NCBI RefSeq assembly: GCF_963665995.1
Contig: NZ_OY762512.1
Coordinates: 2,976,001-3,040,000 of the forward strand
DNA: 64,000 bases
Origin: Pleurocapsa sp. FMAR1
Lineage (GTDB): Bacteria; Cyanobacteriota; Cyanobacteriia; Cyanobacteriales; Xenococcaceae
Direction: 5' to 3'
Shown: positions 55,224 through 63,715 of the stretch, piece after piece
Layout of the letters: each line of letters begins with the position of its first letter
Numbering within the stretch: position 1 is the first letter of the stretch
Translations under genes and position numbers: made by a program
The notes under the pieces: model-generated
What the model was told of the DNA's origin: nothing
The model's database searches: none
The model's input: the letters and a program-made list of their open reading frames with translations, nothing else

Positions 55224-56045
55224 TTATGGAGTTGACGCGCTTAAAATCACAGTAGCCAATTTAATTGATTTAAGCATCTCAGCAGCAGAAGCAAATCGTC
55301 GTTGAGGCAGCTTTTGCAAGGCCTTAGATATAGTAGAACGCAATAGAAAAGGTATTGTCTGAGGAATACTTACTGTTTGACTTAAATGGGAATTTCTTAA
55401 ATCTTGATAGATGCCTGAAAAGGGTCTTTCTCCGACGAGGAGTTCATACAGCATTACCCCAACAGCATAGAGATCTGAAGCATGGGAATAACGACCATAA
55501 AATTGTTCTGGAGCCATGTAAGCAGGTGAACCTGTATCGCCATTACCCGAAGGCTGGGAATTTGTCTCTGAAGCCAGACGAGCGATACCAAAATCAGCAA
55601 TTCGAGCAGTCCAACCGTTTTCTTGAGGTTCTAATAAAATATTCTCTGGTTTGAGATCCCGATGAACAATATTGCGATCGCTAGCATACTCTAAACCTGA
55701 TAAAATACCTGTAATTAGCTTGAGACTTTGAAGTAGCTCTATTTTCTCCTCAGACTCGATTAGCTCTCTCAAAGTCCCTCCTTGGCAGTAATCCATTACC
55801 AAATATCTTCTAGTGGGGCTATACTCTAATCCTCGACAGCTAACAATATTAGGATGCTGTAAAGTTACCAAAAATCCCAATTCACGCAAAAACATTTTGG
55901 TAGGAAATTGTTTTCGGTCAAGTTCTTTAAGAGCTACTAGTTCTTTAGTTTGAAGATGTGCTGCACAGAAAACCTGACCGTATTGACCTTGACCAAGGGA
56001 GTGAAGAATCTGATATTGGGATTGGTATTCAGCATCTAAAGACAT
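55224..56045 (-). CDS. spkG: Serine/threonine protein kinase, SpkG-like
   Basis: A 273-residue Hanks-type kinase consisting of a kinase domain only. GQGQYGQVF (P-loop), VALKELDR (ATP Lys), HRDLKPENILL (catalytic loop), DFGIARL and SPAYMAPEQ (activation segment) are all intact, so it should be active. Start taken at ATG 56045, although the frame reaches 56066. It is the last gene of the cluster and its place corresponds to Synechocystis slr0152 (spkG), the kinase at the end of the slr0144-slr0152 run. SpkG has been tied to high-salt and PSII function; that identity is from gene order and architecture. Confidence 0.85.
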   Translation of the reverse strand: MSLDAEYQSQYQILHSLGQGQYGQVFCAAHLQTKELVALKELDRKQFPTKMFLRELGFLVTLQHPNIVSCRGLEYSPTRRYLVMDYCQGGTLRELIESEEKIELLQSLKLITGILSGLEYASDRNIVHRDLKPENILLEPQENGWTARIADFGIARLASETNSQPSGNGDTGSPAYMAPEQFYGRYSHASDLYAVGVMLYELLVGERPFSGIYQDLRNSHLSQTVSIPQTIPFLLRSTISKALQKLPQRRFASAAEMLKSIKLATVILSASTP

Positions 56046-56195
56046 AAGACTTCTTGCACAAATCATTGTTAACTACCTTGCCGATAAGCATGGTAAGCGT
56101 TATCTTGTAGTTCCTCAAAGCTAAAAGCTGATAGCTGATAGCTTTGAGCTAAAAACCAATAATTATCAAGGTTGCAAATTTACATCAGACGTATG

Positions 56196-56984
56196 TTAAG
56201 AAAACAAGCCACTAGCTAATACTTGGTCAGAATCTTGCCCATTAGAAGTAGAGTCTAATTGATGAATCTCTTGAGTCATATTTTTAGTCTTTTGATAGTT
56301 GTCTAAATCTCCTTGCTCAAAATACAGTTTTGCTGCCTGGCGTAAGTCTTCTACTGCTGCTTTTTTACTACCCATGTCTGTATATAAGATGCCTCGATTT
56401 AGGTAGGCTTGTGCATATTCTGCATCAATTTTGATAGCTTGGGTATATTCTTCAATGGCTTTTTGCTTTTCGCCCATCTGTTCGTAGCCATAAGCATTTT
56501 GGCAGTACAATTGAGCAGAGTTAAGAGATCTAGCTTGACTTGAAATATTAATCTGATTCAAGTTTTTGACTTTGGCTGCAAGCTCGTCATATTGGGACTG
56601 TAACTTTTGCATGTTGTCCCTTGAGCTTGCATCTATTTGCGTCAGTTGTTGAGACATATTTTGATAATCAGCATCATATAGAGTTTTTTGATTACTAGCT
56701 GAGTGCTGTACTTCCATCATTTGCTCAATAAGATTATGATTATGTTGAGTAAGTTGCGCGATCGCCGTATTATTCTCTATAGTCACTAAATTCAATAGCC
56801 GTTTACGATTAATCAAATTAAGCGCAACACAAGCAGATAAAGGAACTGAAGCTAAAAATATGTTTTGTTTTAAACATATCGCAGCAACTGTACCTCCAAT
56901 AGAACCGACTACAGATACTGCTTCAGCAATATTTAACCAGTGATTATCTTGAATATTTGTTTTAGTTGGTAATTGTTTTTCCAT
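56196..56984 (-). CDS. TPR protein of the PSII assembly cluster (Slr0151-like)
   Basis: A 262-residue protein: two closely spaced N-terminal hydrophobic stretches (about residues 17-58), a long coiled coil (70-155; MQKLQSQYDELAAKVKNLN) and C-terminal TPRs (about 160-240; SAQLYCQNAYGYEQMGEKQ, IEEYTQAIKIDAEYAQAYLNRG). In Synechocystis slr0151 at this position encodes a TPR protein involved in PSII repair and thylakoid biogenesis; the shape and position agree. It would anchor to the membrane and recruit partners by its TPRs. Confidence 0.8.
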   Translation of the reverse strand: MEKQLPTKTNIQDNHWLNIAEAVSVVGSIGGTVAAICLKQNIFLASVPLSACVALNLINRKRLLNLVTIENNTAIAQLTQHNHNLIEQMMEVQHSASNQKTLYDADYQNMSQQLTQIDASSRDNMQKLQSQYDELAAKVKNLNQINISSQARSLNSAQLYCQNAYGYEQMGEKQKAIEEYTQAIKIDAEYAQAYLNRGILYTDMGSKKAAVEDLRQAAKLYFEQGDLDNYQKTKNMTQEIHQLDSTSNGQDSDQVLASGLFS

Positions 56985-57107
56985 GAGCTTTAAAAATAAG
57001 TTTAAGTAAAATAAATACTTTAATTTAGTTTTTGGTTTTTGATAACCAAGGTTACGACAATAATTGATTGTTGTTATGACAAAAAAATATTCTAGAGACC
57101 AAACTTT

Positions 57108-57575
57108 TTAGCTTATAATGCTTTGATTAAGCTGTAATACTGGCAAAATTAAAGCTAATTCTTCAGTGGTCAGAAATTCTTGCAAAACTTCTGGCATCAC
57201 ATTGTAGGTTGCTTGAGATATATTTTGAGTCTTATTTGCATTCACAATTGTCCGATGCCAAAGCAAAAGACTGTCCCGCAGCCAATCTAAATCATTAACT
57301 AGCATTGCTGCTACAGAACAACGCAATATAATCATTACATCTCTACGCCAAATAGAACTTAAGTTTTTAGAACCTCTAGTAAATAAGTTAGGATTCTGCA
57401 TATCCATCTTCTTTTTAGTTCGGTCTAAAATTTTTTCTTCCCCGTCGCGGATTTTTTCATAGGAACTGACGCGTAAGTCAACGGACTGAAGATAATTTTT
57501 GATAAATTCCAGTTCTTGGTCTGTAGCATAGCGACCATCAGCTTCTACACTTAATTTGGTTAATTGATTTAACAT
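57108..57575 (-). CDS. Phycobilisome-family protein without bilin Cys (Slr0149-like)
   Basis: A 155-residue globin-fold protein of the phycobilisome family. MLNQLTKLSVEADGRYATDQEL at the start and the helix containing W-R-R-D-V-M-I-I-L-R align with ApcD, but where ApcD has the chromophore Cys in [10 protein letters not shown] this protein has Trp. It therefore cannot bind bilin in the usual way and is likely a structural or regulatory relative. By order it corresponds to slr0149 of Synechocystis. It follows the ferredoxin-like gene by 49 bp. In Synechocystis petF comes next; here only 120 bp of non-coding DNA lies before the TPR gene. Confidence 0.8.
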   Translation of the reverse strand: MLNQLTKLSVEADGRYATDQELEFIKNYLQSVDLRVSSYEKIRDGEEKILDRTKKKMDMQNPNLFTRGSKNLSSIWRRDVMIILRCSVAAMLVNDLDWLRDSLLLWHRTIVNANKTQNISQATYNVMPEVLQEFLTTEELALILPVLQLNQSIIS

Positions 57576-57624
57576 GGCTTGAATTTTTTGCTTATAACTT
57601 TTAATTGATTTAAGGATTTGAACT

Positions 57625-58098
57625 TTATGTACTAGTAAGATATTGGTCTACTTTGACCTGAGTATCTTGAAGTTGAGAAATCATTGTACGAGTAATTAAT
57701 TTGCCTTCTTCGACCAAAATCTTACCGTTAAGCGGATGCAAAATATTCCGTTCTGCTCGACGACCAATTAAGCTTTCAACATCCTCAATTTCACTGACAT
57801 ACATCCCAGAAGGAAGTTCAACCACAATTCCCTCGCCTATGACTCGCGCTTGGCAAGCAAGACGTGAATTCATCCCACAGGTAGTGATGGTTCCTAGGGT
57901 GCGCTGTTCCTGACGATTAAGAGGAGAAAGACTTTCCATTCCCTCTTTGATATAAATATGACAGGTAGCACATCTACCCTTACCACCGCACTGCGGCAGG
58001 ATATTTATCTCATTATTCAAGAGTCCAGATAATAGATTATCGTTTGTCTTAATAGATGTTTCTTGATTGATTGGGTCAAGCTTAACCGTTTTAGCCAA
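57625..58098 (-). CDS. [2Fe-2S] ferredoxin-like protein (Slr0148-like)
   Basis: A 157-residue soluble protein with a plant-type ferredoxin fold: C37, C43 and C46 in PQCGGKGRCATCHIYI and C82 in RLACQARV bind the cluster. The spacing of the first two Cys (five residues) and the extra C74 (TTCGMN) put it with the bacterial-type adrenodoxin/Xyl-T-like ferredoxins, not PetF. A C-terminal tail of about 55 residues (SEIEDVESLIGRRAERN onward) is extra. It corresponds to slr0148 in the PSII assembly operon, presumably a redox member. Confidence 0.85.
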   Translation of the reverse strand: MAKTVKLDPINQETSIKTNDNLLSGLLNNEINILPQCGGKGRCATCHIYIKEGMESLSPLNRQEQRTLGTITTCGMNSRLACQARVIGEGIVVELPSGMYVSEIEDVESLIGRRAERNILHPLNGKILVEEGKLITRTMISQLQDTQVKVDQYLTST

Positions 58099-58151
58099 GG
58101 TAAATGCTCCTTATATTTTTAACTGCATATATAAATTGAAGAAGCCGAACA

Positions 58152-58829
58152 TTAAACGCTAGCAGCATTTTCTTTACTAGTTAAACGCTGCATAATCGTG
58201 TCATGGTCTAGGTTTTCTTCTAACCAACTTTCTACTGGTTTAAGTCTTTCTAATAAACCCACAACAAAGTGATTAGACTCTGCTCCCAGAGATTCGCAAG
58301 AAGTTTGTATGCAGTGAAGATTTCGCCCAGTTAGTTGACTAAAAAAAGCACTATAAATACCTGCTTCTAAAAAACATTGAGGTTGATTTTCTAAAGTTGC
58401 TGTTTCTGCAAAAGCGGAATGCTGTACTTTAACAATTAAAAATCCCTGTTGGTAATAGTCCATATTTAAATCCATGATGCCCCAACCGTGGGTCTTCCAA
58501 CATTGCTTCAAAGATTGCAACAACTCCACCATCTCCATTTGAGCAATGGGTTTGCCATAGTAATTACTTAATTCTTCTTCTAAGCGTCGGTAAAAATTTT
58601 TGCCCCACCAACGACCGCAGTTAAACAGTACTATTCCCGCAGCAGAGCCTACTTCTTCTTTTAAGCTGACATGAATTGCCTGAAGCAAAACCTCTGGCAA
58701 AGCTATTAGACGAGAGCCTTGACGATTTTTAATCAAACCAAATTCAAAATCTCCCTGGACATAAGCATTTGGCGCAAAATAATTTCCTAATAAGGATTTG
58801 TCTTTGACTAACTCAGCAATTTCAATCAT
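58152..58829 (-). CDS. V4R domain protein (Slr0147-like)
   Basis: A 225-residue protein with a 4-vinyl-reductase (V4R) domain: SAAGIVLFNCGRWWGKNFYRRLEEEL in the middle and the diagnostic C-terminal LHCIQTSCESLGAESNHFVVGLLERL. V4R domains bind hydrophobic ligands, including tetrapyrroles, in BchJ and relatives. It begins 2 bp after the neighbouring phycobilisome-like gene, indicating one transcript. Position equals slr0147 of Synechocystis. Its ligand is unknown. Confidence 0.82.
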   Translation of the reverse strand: MIEIAELVKDKSLLGNYFAPNAYVQGDFEFGLIKNRQGSRLIALPEVLLQAIHVSLKEEVGSAAGIVLFNCGRWWGKNFYRRLEEELSNYYGKPIAQMEMVELLQSLKQCWKTHGWGIMDLNMDYYQQGFLIVKVQHSAFAETATLENQPQCFLEAGIYSAFFSQLTGRNLHCIQTSCESLGAESNHFVVGLLERLKPVESWLEENLDHDTIMQRLTSKENAASV

Positions 58830-58831
58830 TT

Positions 58832-59317
58832 TTATCCTCCTACAGTATTCAGAATTTTTTCACCTAAAAGTGTCGTCTGTGCTTGTGACAAAAAAGGCTT
58901 GATTAAAGCAAACTGTTCTAGGGAGAGTAACTTTTTCAACTGAGAGAACAATAAGTCATAAATGGTATTTTCTAAAGACTGCATTTGATGAGCCTGCACC
59001 ATCTCAGTAAGCCATTCAAGAACACTGCGCTGAAAATACTCTGGGTTGTTGAGTAACATTGCCATAGCGCAATAACGCATTATGGACAGCCAGTGTTTCA
59101 AAGCTTTTTCCAAAAGCTGGGGGTCTTCTGCTGCATGAACTTTTGAAAGTTCTGCGGCTATGGGTTGAAAAATATCTATTTCATGGTTGCGTAAGTATTC
59201 ATAGACTTCTAATCGTTTAGCTAATGATGCTGCGCAGATTTGGAATGCTTGTATTTCTAATTGCTTTAAATAGTGATCTTCTGCTAGGTACAAAAGATTT
59301 TCAATATCAGATTGCAT
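58832..59317 (-). CDS. Phycobilisome-family protein without bilin Cys (Slr0146-like)
   Basis: A 161-residue globin-fold protein; helices ALKHWLSIMRYCAMAMLLNN align with the ApcD region [10 protein letters not shown], placing Ala at the bilin Cys position. The Cys in MRYCAM is at another place. It is therefore a bilin-less relative, as is the protein at 57108-57575. It is translated directly ahead of the V4R gene (2 bp). It corresponds by order to slr0146. Assignment to the phycobilisome fold is by alignment by eye and moderately sure. Confidence 0.72.
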   Translation of the reverse strand: MQSDIENLLYLAEDHYLKQLEIQAFQICAASLAKRLEVYEYLRNHEIDIFQPIAAELSKVHAAEDPQLLEKALKHWLSIMRYCAMAMLLNNPEYFQRSVLEWLTEMVQAHQMQSLENTIYDLLFSQLKKLLSLEQFALIKPFLSQAQTTLLGEKILNTVGG

Positions 59318-59427
59318 AGTTATTGATTTAAAATAAGTTAGTGAAATTATCTAATCTCAGTTCATCACTAGGTGGCGAATCTGATTCTGGAATGGGTTCT
59401 AATTTTAATTTAGGTAAAGGTGCAATT

Positions 59428-59685
59428 TCAGAATTCGGCTTCCCAAGGGAAAAGTTGAAAAAAGCTGGCTACGGTTAAAGTCAAAGAAAAAACAGGGCGA
59501 CTAATTTCTGACATTAGTTCACCTTTCCAGTTGCTGTGACTAAAGAAGTCTTCTATTTTCTGGCATAGCCAGGGTACTTCCTGAAAAATATCGTTAGTAT
59601 CTACCGTATCTACTAAAGCTTTACCTGACCAATTACTCAGATTACAAAACTCTTGGACAGAAAAATGCTGCCATGAACTGCTCAT
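59428..59685 (-). CDS. Small cluster protein (Slr0145-like position)
   Basis: An 85-residue soluble protein with many aromatic residues (SSSWQHF, LSNWSGKAL, FFQLFPWEAEF). I recognise no domain. Its ATG overlaps the stop of the preceding V4R gene (ATGA), so it is translationally coupled to it, strong evidence that it is real. It sits at the slr0145 position of the Synechocystis cluster. Confidence 0.75.
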   Translation of the reverse strand: MSSSWQHFSVQEFCNLSNWSGKALVDTVDTNDIFQEVPWLCQKIEDFFSHSNWKGELMSEISRPVFSLTLTVASFFQLFPWEAEF

Positions 59686-60392
59686 TTAAGATATTCCCCG
59701 TTTTGCAACTGCGTTTGAATATCTTTAGCGGTAGCACCTTCATTTTGCCAAAAGGTAGCTGCATTGATAGTTTCTTTCTTGCCTAAAAGAAACTTACAGT
59801 AGGTTTCACCCATGGCATAGCACTGAATTTCGATGCAGTCTAATTCTTTTTTGATTAAACTACTAAAGAAACCCGCAAACAAACCTGCATAGATATGACA
59901 AACTGGTTTACCCACATCTCCTAAAGTACGAGCTACAGCAGAATCGAAGATATTAATAAACAAAAATCCATTTTTTTGGTCGCTAAGATCTATATCCCAG
60001 TTACCCCAGCCTTGGGCAGTAAATGGCCACCACCAAGCCTCTAATACATAAGGAAGAATATGTTGATTAATTCCTTTTTCGTAACCAAATTCTTCTTTAA
60101 ACCATTGACTAAAAAACTTGGCATCTCTTTTGCCCCACTCCGCACCAATATTGTACATTACAACTGAGGAAGCACTACCTATTTCTTGTTCTAAGCCTTC
60201 GATAAGACCAATAATAAAATCTTCGGTTACTAAAATATCGCGGGATTGATTCCAGTCAATAATTTTGCCCGTATCACCTTGAAAACAGAAAAAATTATCT
60301 AACTTGTAGTGCTGGCGTTTTTTGGGAAATTTGCTTTTAAGAAAATGTTCATTAATCAGCTTTTTATCAGGCTTTGTTGTTGTTGAAACCAT
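59682..60392 (-). CDS. V4R domain protein (Slr0144-like)
   Basis: A 236-residue protein, first gene of the cluster. The V4R domain is seen in SASSVVMYNIGAEWGKRDAKFF and in LDCIEIQCYAMGETYCKFLLG near the end, with the paired Cys and Gly-Glu typical of the fold. It resembles the second V4R protein of the cluster but is clearly distinct. slr0144 has this role and position in Synechocystis, where its loss lowers PSII accumulation together with the other genes. Bilin or chlorophyll precursor binding is speculation. Confidence 0.85.
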   Translation of the reverse strand: MVSTTTKPDKKLINEHFLKSKFPKKRQHYKLDNFFCFQGDTGKIIDWNQSRDILVTEDFIIGLIEGLEQEIGSASSVVMYNIGAEWGKRDAKFFSQWFKEEFGYEKGINQHILPYVLEAWWWPFTAQGWGNWDIDLSDQKNGFLFINIFDSAVARTLGDVGKPVCHIYAGLFAGFFSSLIKKELDCIEIQCYAMGETYCKFLLGKKETINAATFWQNEGATAKDIQTQLQNGEYLK

Positions 60393-60628
60393 TTTTATAT
60401 ACTCTACTAATTTAATTAGGCAGTCTATAGTTTTTTTAAATTAAATTATTTAGTCTTAAATCTAAAACAAAAAACTAGATTTTGCCTCTGTATTTATAAG
60501 TATATGAAGTGTTCTAATTACGCAGATTTTAAACTGCACCTGCATTTCTACGGAAATAAATATCTAGGATAATTTTGCTAGGGTAAAAAAATATTTGATT
60601 GTGGCAGAACATTATTTAGTAAAATAAT

Positions 60629-60748
60629 TCATCTATTCTTAAAACCAAAATAGTTATTCTGGACATCTTTAGTAGTATTTGTTTCTATCAATTTAGTTGC
60701 ACAAAGATTGGCTTTACTAAAATTTACACCAGTTAAGTTTTCTCTATT
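60629..60748 (-). pseudogene. Pentapeptide-repeat gene fragment
   Basis: Within the 493-bp gap beside the cluster the minus strand reads NRENLTGVNFSKANLCATKL and then a loose 19-residue tail to TGA (60629-60631); an in-frame stop lies just before it. NLTGVNFSKANL fits the A(D/N)LxX pattern of pentapeptide repeats, so this looks like a remnant, perhaps of a copy related to the intact neighbour. The rest of the gap is AT-rich and holds nothing else. Confidence 0.35.
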
Positions 60749-60885
60749 TTATTTTCTAAGGGAGAGCAAATTGAGTTTTTTTAAACAGCATCTTTAGATA
60801 CTATTCTGAGCAAAAATTGATATTTTATCGATAAAAATTAAAGCCTAGTATGGGTATTAATACTATAATAATTGATTAATAAAAC

Positions 60886-61656
60886 TTAAATTCGTTTTGA
60901 AAAATCCTTGATTATTTGAGAGCAAGATTTAACAAAAGAATCCATCCAAGTTTGAAACCAGTGTAGTTGCTGAGAGCTTATTGAATCAGCTAAATCTCCT
61001 TGAAAAGATACTTGACTAGATTTATCGATCGCAAACTGATTGAGCCAATCAAAATCTGGGCGAGAAGAATTAAAATACTTGGCAGTCATTGTACCTCCCA
61101 AATATTTATTACTACATTGACAAAGATGAGCGAACTGAGCAATTAATTTCTCAACATTGCACTCGCCAATCATTCCTCGGCTCACGGGGTCAAAATCAGC
61201 AGGGAAACTGGTATCGTTATTATAAGAAGCTCCTGCAAGATTGGCAGTGCTTAGATCTACGGCGATTAAATTAGCTCCCGATAAATTAGCATTGCTAAAA
61301 TTAGCTTCTATGGCAACTGCTGAAGTAAAACGAGCATTGATTAAACAAGCTCCACTCAAATCTGCTCGATTAAGAATTGATTCACTTAAGTCTGCTTCGG
61401 TAAGATTGGCATTTACCAGATTTATACGGCTAAGATGAGCTTTACTTAAATCGGCGTCGATTAAAGATGATTTACTCAAATCTGCATCACTCAAATCCGC
61501 ATTTTTTAGGTTGGCGCGATTAAGATTAGCTTCTTTAAAATCAACTTGACTCAAAAATTGTTCCTTAAAATCTGCTTGTTCAAGTTGTGCTTGATGAAAT
61601 TGCCTTATCCCCGAAGAATATTGCTCTATAAGCTCAATAGCTGTGTTTTTATCCAC
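60886..61656 (-). CDS. Pentapeptide-repeat protein
   Basis: A 256-residue protein read from GTG 61656 (MDKNTAIELIEQY); the frame continues to 61773 with a poor sequence. Residues about 25-140 form at least twenty A(D/N)LxX-type units (ADLSDADLSKSSLIDADLSKA), which fold as a right-handed quadrilateral beta helix. The C-terminal 100 residues (from DPVSRGMIGEC) are a different region, with RPDFDWLNQFAID, known from other cyanobacterial pentapeptide proteins. Function unknown. The start is uncertain, as no ribosome-binding site is visible. Confidence 0.85.
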   Translation of the reverse strand: MDKNTAIELIEQYSSGIRQFHQAQLEQADFKEQFLSQVDFKEANLNRANLKNADLSDADLSKSSLIDADLSKAHLSRINLVNANLTEADLSESILNRADLSGACLINARFTSAVAIEANFSNANLSGANLIAVDLSTANLAGASYNNDTSFPADFDPVSRGMIGECNVEKLIAQFAHLCQCSNKYLGGTMTAKYFNSSRPDFDWLNQFAIDKSSQVSFQGDLADSISSQQLHWFQTWMDSFVKSCSQIIKDFSKRI

Positions 61657-61905
61657 CAAAATCTGAATATTATTTAAAGTTACAATAAATATGGTATAGC
61701 ATAGTTTTTTCTGGGAATTATTTAAGATAAAGCTTATTTTCCAACTGATTGAGATAACGATCTCAACTATCAATCACCCAACTCATTAATGTCCCTATGT
61801 CCAAAGGCTTGGTAATTATTTATACATATATTTAATACTCAATATTCTTCAGGTTAGTGCGAGCAATATCTAGAAGAGGCAAAATTGTCTATCCTGGATA
61901 TTGCT

Positions 61906-61998
61906 ATGTCCGCTAAAGGTCAGACATCCCTGAAAAACTATGCCAAAGTGAAAGACTGGCTATTTAAACCAAATGTTTATCTTTGCTATACAAATTAA
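61906..61998 (+). other. Possible 30-codon ORF
   Basis: ATG 61906 opens a frame reading MSAKGQTSLKNYAKVKDWLF and ending in NVYLCYTN at TAA 61996-61998, 16 bp before the next gene. Codon use is ordinary. Too short to distinguish from chance; listed because its position suggests a small upstream gene. Confidence 0.2.
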
Positions 61999-62014
61999 AT
62001 AATTTCGAGTTACC

Positions 62015-62362
62015 GTGACCGATAATATAGATACAGTTCTCTTTTGGGAGTCAGAAGGCGACGATCAACCTAATAAGTGTCGTATACGCATTTATTGGGT
62101 CACCTGGGAAAAAGCCATAGTTGTTGCCACAGATATTACTAATCGTCCTGGTAAGAAAATCGCTAATGTCACTCAAGAAATAATTAATTTTGTCAGCAAT
62201 CTTTACGATTTATTTCCTAATAAGATGATGTTAGTTGAGCATTATTTACCAGGAACTTTGCCCGAAGATACTTATCTTCAAGTATTTGTCATCAATAACG
62301 AAGCTATGAGATATGAGATTGACAAGAGTAAATTAACGCAGTTGCTAGGAAAAGCTATATAA
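62015..62362 (+). CDS. Protein of unknown function (115 aa)
   Basis: A 115-residue soluble protein starting at GTG 62015 (MTDNIDTVLFWESEG). It has a compact alternating pattern (CRIRIYWVTWEKAIVVATDITNRPG) that suggests a small alpha/beta domain. I recognise no family. It is the only intact gene between the pentapeptide gene and the decayed dehydrogenase. Confidence 0.6.
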   Translation: MTDNIDTVLFWESEGDDQPNKCRIRIYWVTWEKAIVVATDITNRPGKKIANVTQEIINFVSNLYDLFPNKMMLVEHYLPGTLPEDTYLQVFVINNEAMRYEIDKSKLTQLLGKAI

Positions 62363-62504
62363 ACAGCAGTTAACTAACCATTAACGCTAGCAGGAGAGAG
62401 AATGAGCAGAAATAGATTGAGAGCAGGAAGTGCGATCGCTCTGCCTATAAATGGAGCTTATACCATCTTGGAATCAACAGGTATAAAATCAATCTTCACC
62501 TGTC

Positions 62505-62844
62505 AATACTAATTCTCTAAGCATAACTAAGGCGATCGCCAAAAACCTTGCCTCAGAAGGTGCCTTAGTGATAATTAACGGGCGTTCTCCAGAATCTGTA
62601 GATAGCGCGAATCTCTAAACTTGCCTAGTAGGGCAAAAGTTATGTGCTTAGCCGCCGTTGGTTTTGCGTTGAAGAGATAGAAAAAGAATTTTTTGCTAGA
62701 GATCGTCCCACCTCTATTATTCAGAGTTTTATTGAGACCGAGGAAGTAGCAAACCTAGTTACTTACGTTGCCAATCCTCTCGTTTCTGCTACTAATGGCG
62801 CAGCGTTGCGGGTAGAAGGAAGTGTATTAAAATCAGCTTTTTAA
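62505..62844 (+). pseudogene. Decayed short-chain dehydrogenase
   Basis: Two pieces of one SDR gene remain. The first (about 62505-62618) reads TNSLSITKAIAKNLASEGAL and then VIINGRSPESVDSANL, the N-terminal nucleotide fold in which the TGxxxGIG glycines have been lost. The second (62644-62844), in another frame, reads RDRPTSIIQSFIETEEVANL followed by VTYVANPLVSATNGAALRVEGS, the C-terminal end. The catalytic middle (S-Y-K) is gone. So it is dead. The remaining short frames are not genes of their own. Confidence 0.7.
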
Positions 62845-62850
62845 ATAATA

Positions 62851-63408
62851 TCAAACCCTTTTGATCACTCGGCACGGATTACCTGCTGCGACCACATTAC
62901 TCGGCATATCTTTAGTTACAACACTACCCGCACCGACAGTTACATTCGAGCCAATTGTTACTCCAGGACACACAATTACCCCTCCGCCAAGCCAAACATT
63001 ATCGCCAATTACAACTGGTGCTGCTAATTCCTTCCCTGATAATCTCAATTCAGGATTTGTAGGATGATATGCCGTATAAATTTGAACCTTTGGTGCGAGT
63101 AAAACATCATTGCCTAAATGTACCGTATTGCAGTCGAGAATTGTGCAGTCGTAATTAATGTATAAATTATCTCCAGCAAAAATATGACAACCATAATCGC
63201 CATAAAAAGGAAGCTCTATAGTGAAATTTGAACCAATATTGCCAAATAAACTAAAAACAATATCTTTACGGCGATCTACTTCATCAGGCGATGAAAAGTT
63301 GAAGTCATAGAGCAATTGACGAGCGTGGAAGCGCATTGCAGTTAGTTCTTCATCTGCTGCCAAATACAACTCGTTATTCAGCATTTTTTCTCGCTCGGTT
63401 TTTTTCAT
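62851..63408 (-). CDS. Maltose/galactoside O-acetyltransferase family protein
   Basis: A 185-residue left-handed beta-helix acetyltransferase of the Maa/LacA/NodL type. The N-terminal Maa domain has MLNNELYLAADEELTAMRFHARQLLYDFN; the hexapeptide part has DNLYINYDCTILDCNTVHLGNDVLLAPKVQIYTAYHPTN with the catalytic His, and the end has IGDNVWLGGGVIVCPGVTIGSNVTVGAGSVVTKDMP. It transfers acetyl from acetyl-CoA to a sugar hydroxyl. It converges on the SDR remnant (7 bp between them). Sugar unknown. Confidence 0.92.
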   Translation of the reverse strand: MKKTEREKMLNNELYLAADEELTAMRFHARQLLYDFNFSSPDEVDRRKDIVFSLFGNIGSNFTIELPFYGDYGCHIFAGDNLYINYDCTILDCNTVHLGNDVLLAPKVQIYTAYHPTNPELRLSGKELAAPVVIGDNVWLGGGVIVCPGVTIGSNVTVGAGSVVTKDMPSNVVAAGNPCRVIKRV

Positions 63409-63553
63409 AAAATGTTACTCATATTACTGTTTAAGAAAATAAAGGAAAGCTAAATGAATATTTCTGTTCGCCCAGCAGTAGTAGAGTTTTTGCCTCGACC
63501 ACAAAAAAATTAATTGAAATGACTATAACTAATAACTGCTAGTAATAGAAACA

Positions 63554-63715
63554 ATGTTTAATGCTAGCTGGCAGGGTAATGTGGAGGTAAAAAGCCTTAC
63601 AAAAGGTCAGGTCAAAAGAAAGTTTGGTAAGCTAATAATCGGTAAAACAACTGAGTATACTGCAAGATGGTTGTATAGATTATTGAAAAAATACTGCATA
63701 ACAGATGAACAGTGA
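63554..63715 (+). CDS. Small basic protein of unknown function (53 aa)
   Basis: From ATG 63554 a 53-codon frame reads MFNASWQGNVEVKSLTKGQV and ends TARWLYRLLKKYCITDEQ. It is basic and amphipathic. The stop (63713-63715) overlaps the start of the following gene, which would suit translational coupling, but there is no family match and no clear ribosome-binding site. Confidence 0.35.
   Translation: MFNASWQGNVEVKSLTKGQVKRKFGKLIIGKTTEYTARWLYRLLKKYCITDEQ

Noticed and set aside
55224-60392. A wholly new pigment-processing system
   Set aside because: Gene order and domains match a cluster already known from Synechocystis, so only the missing petF and the bilin-less proteins are flagged.
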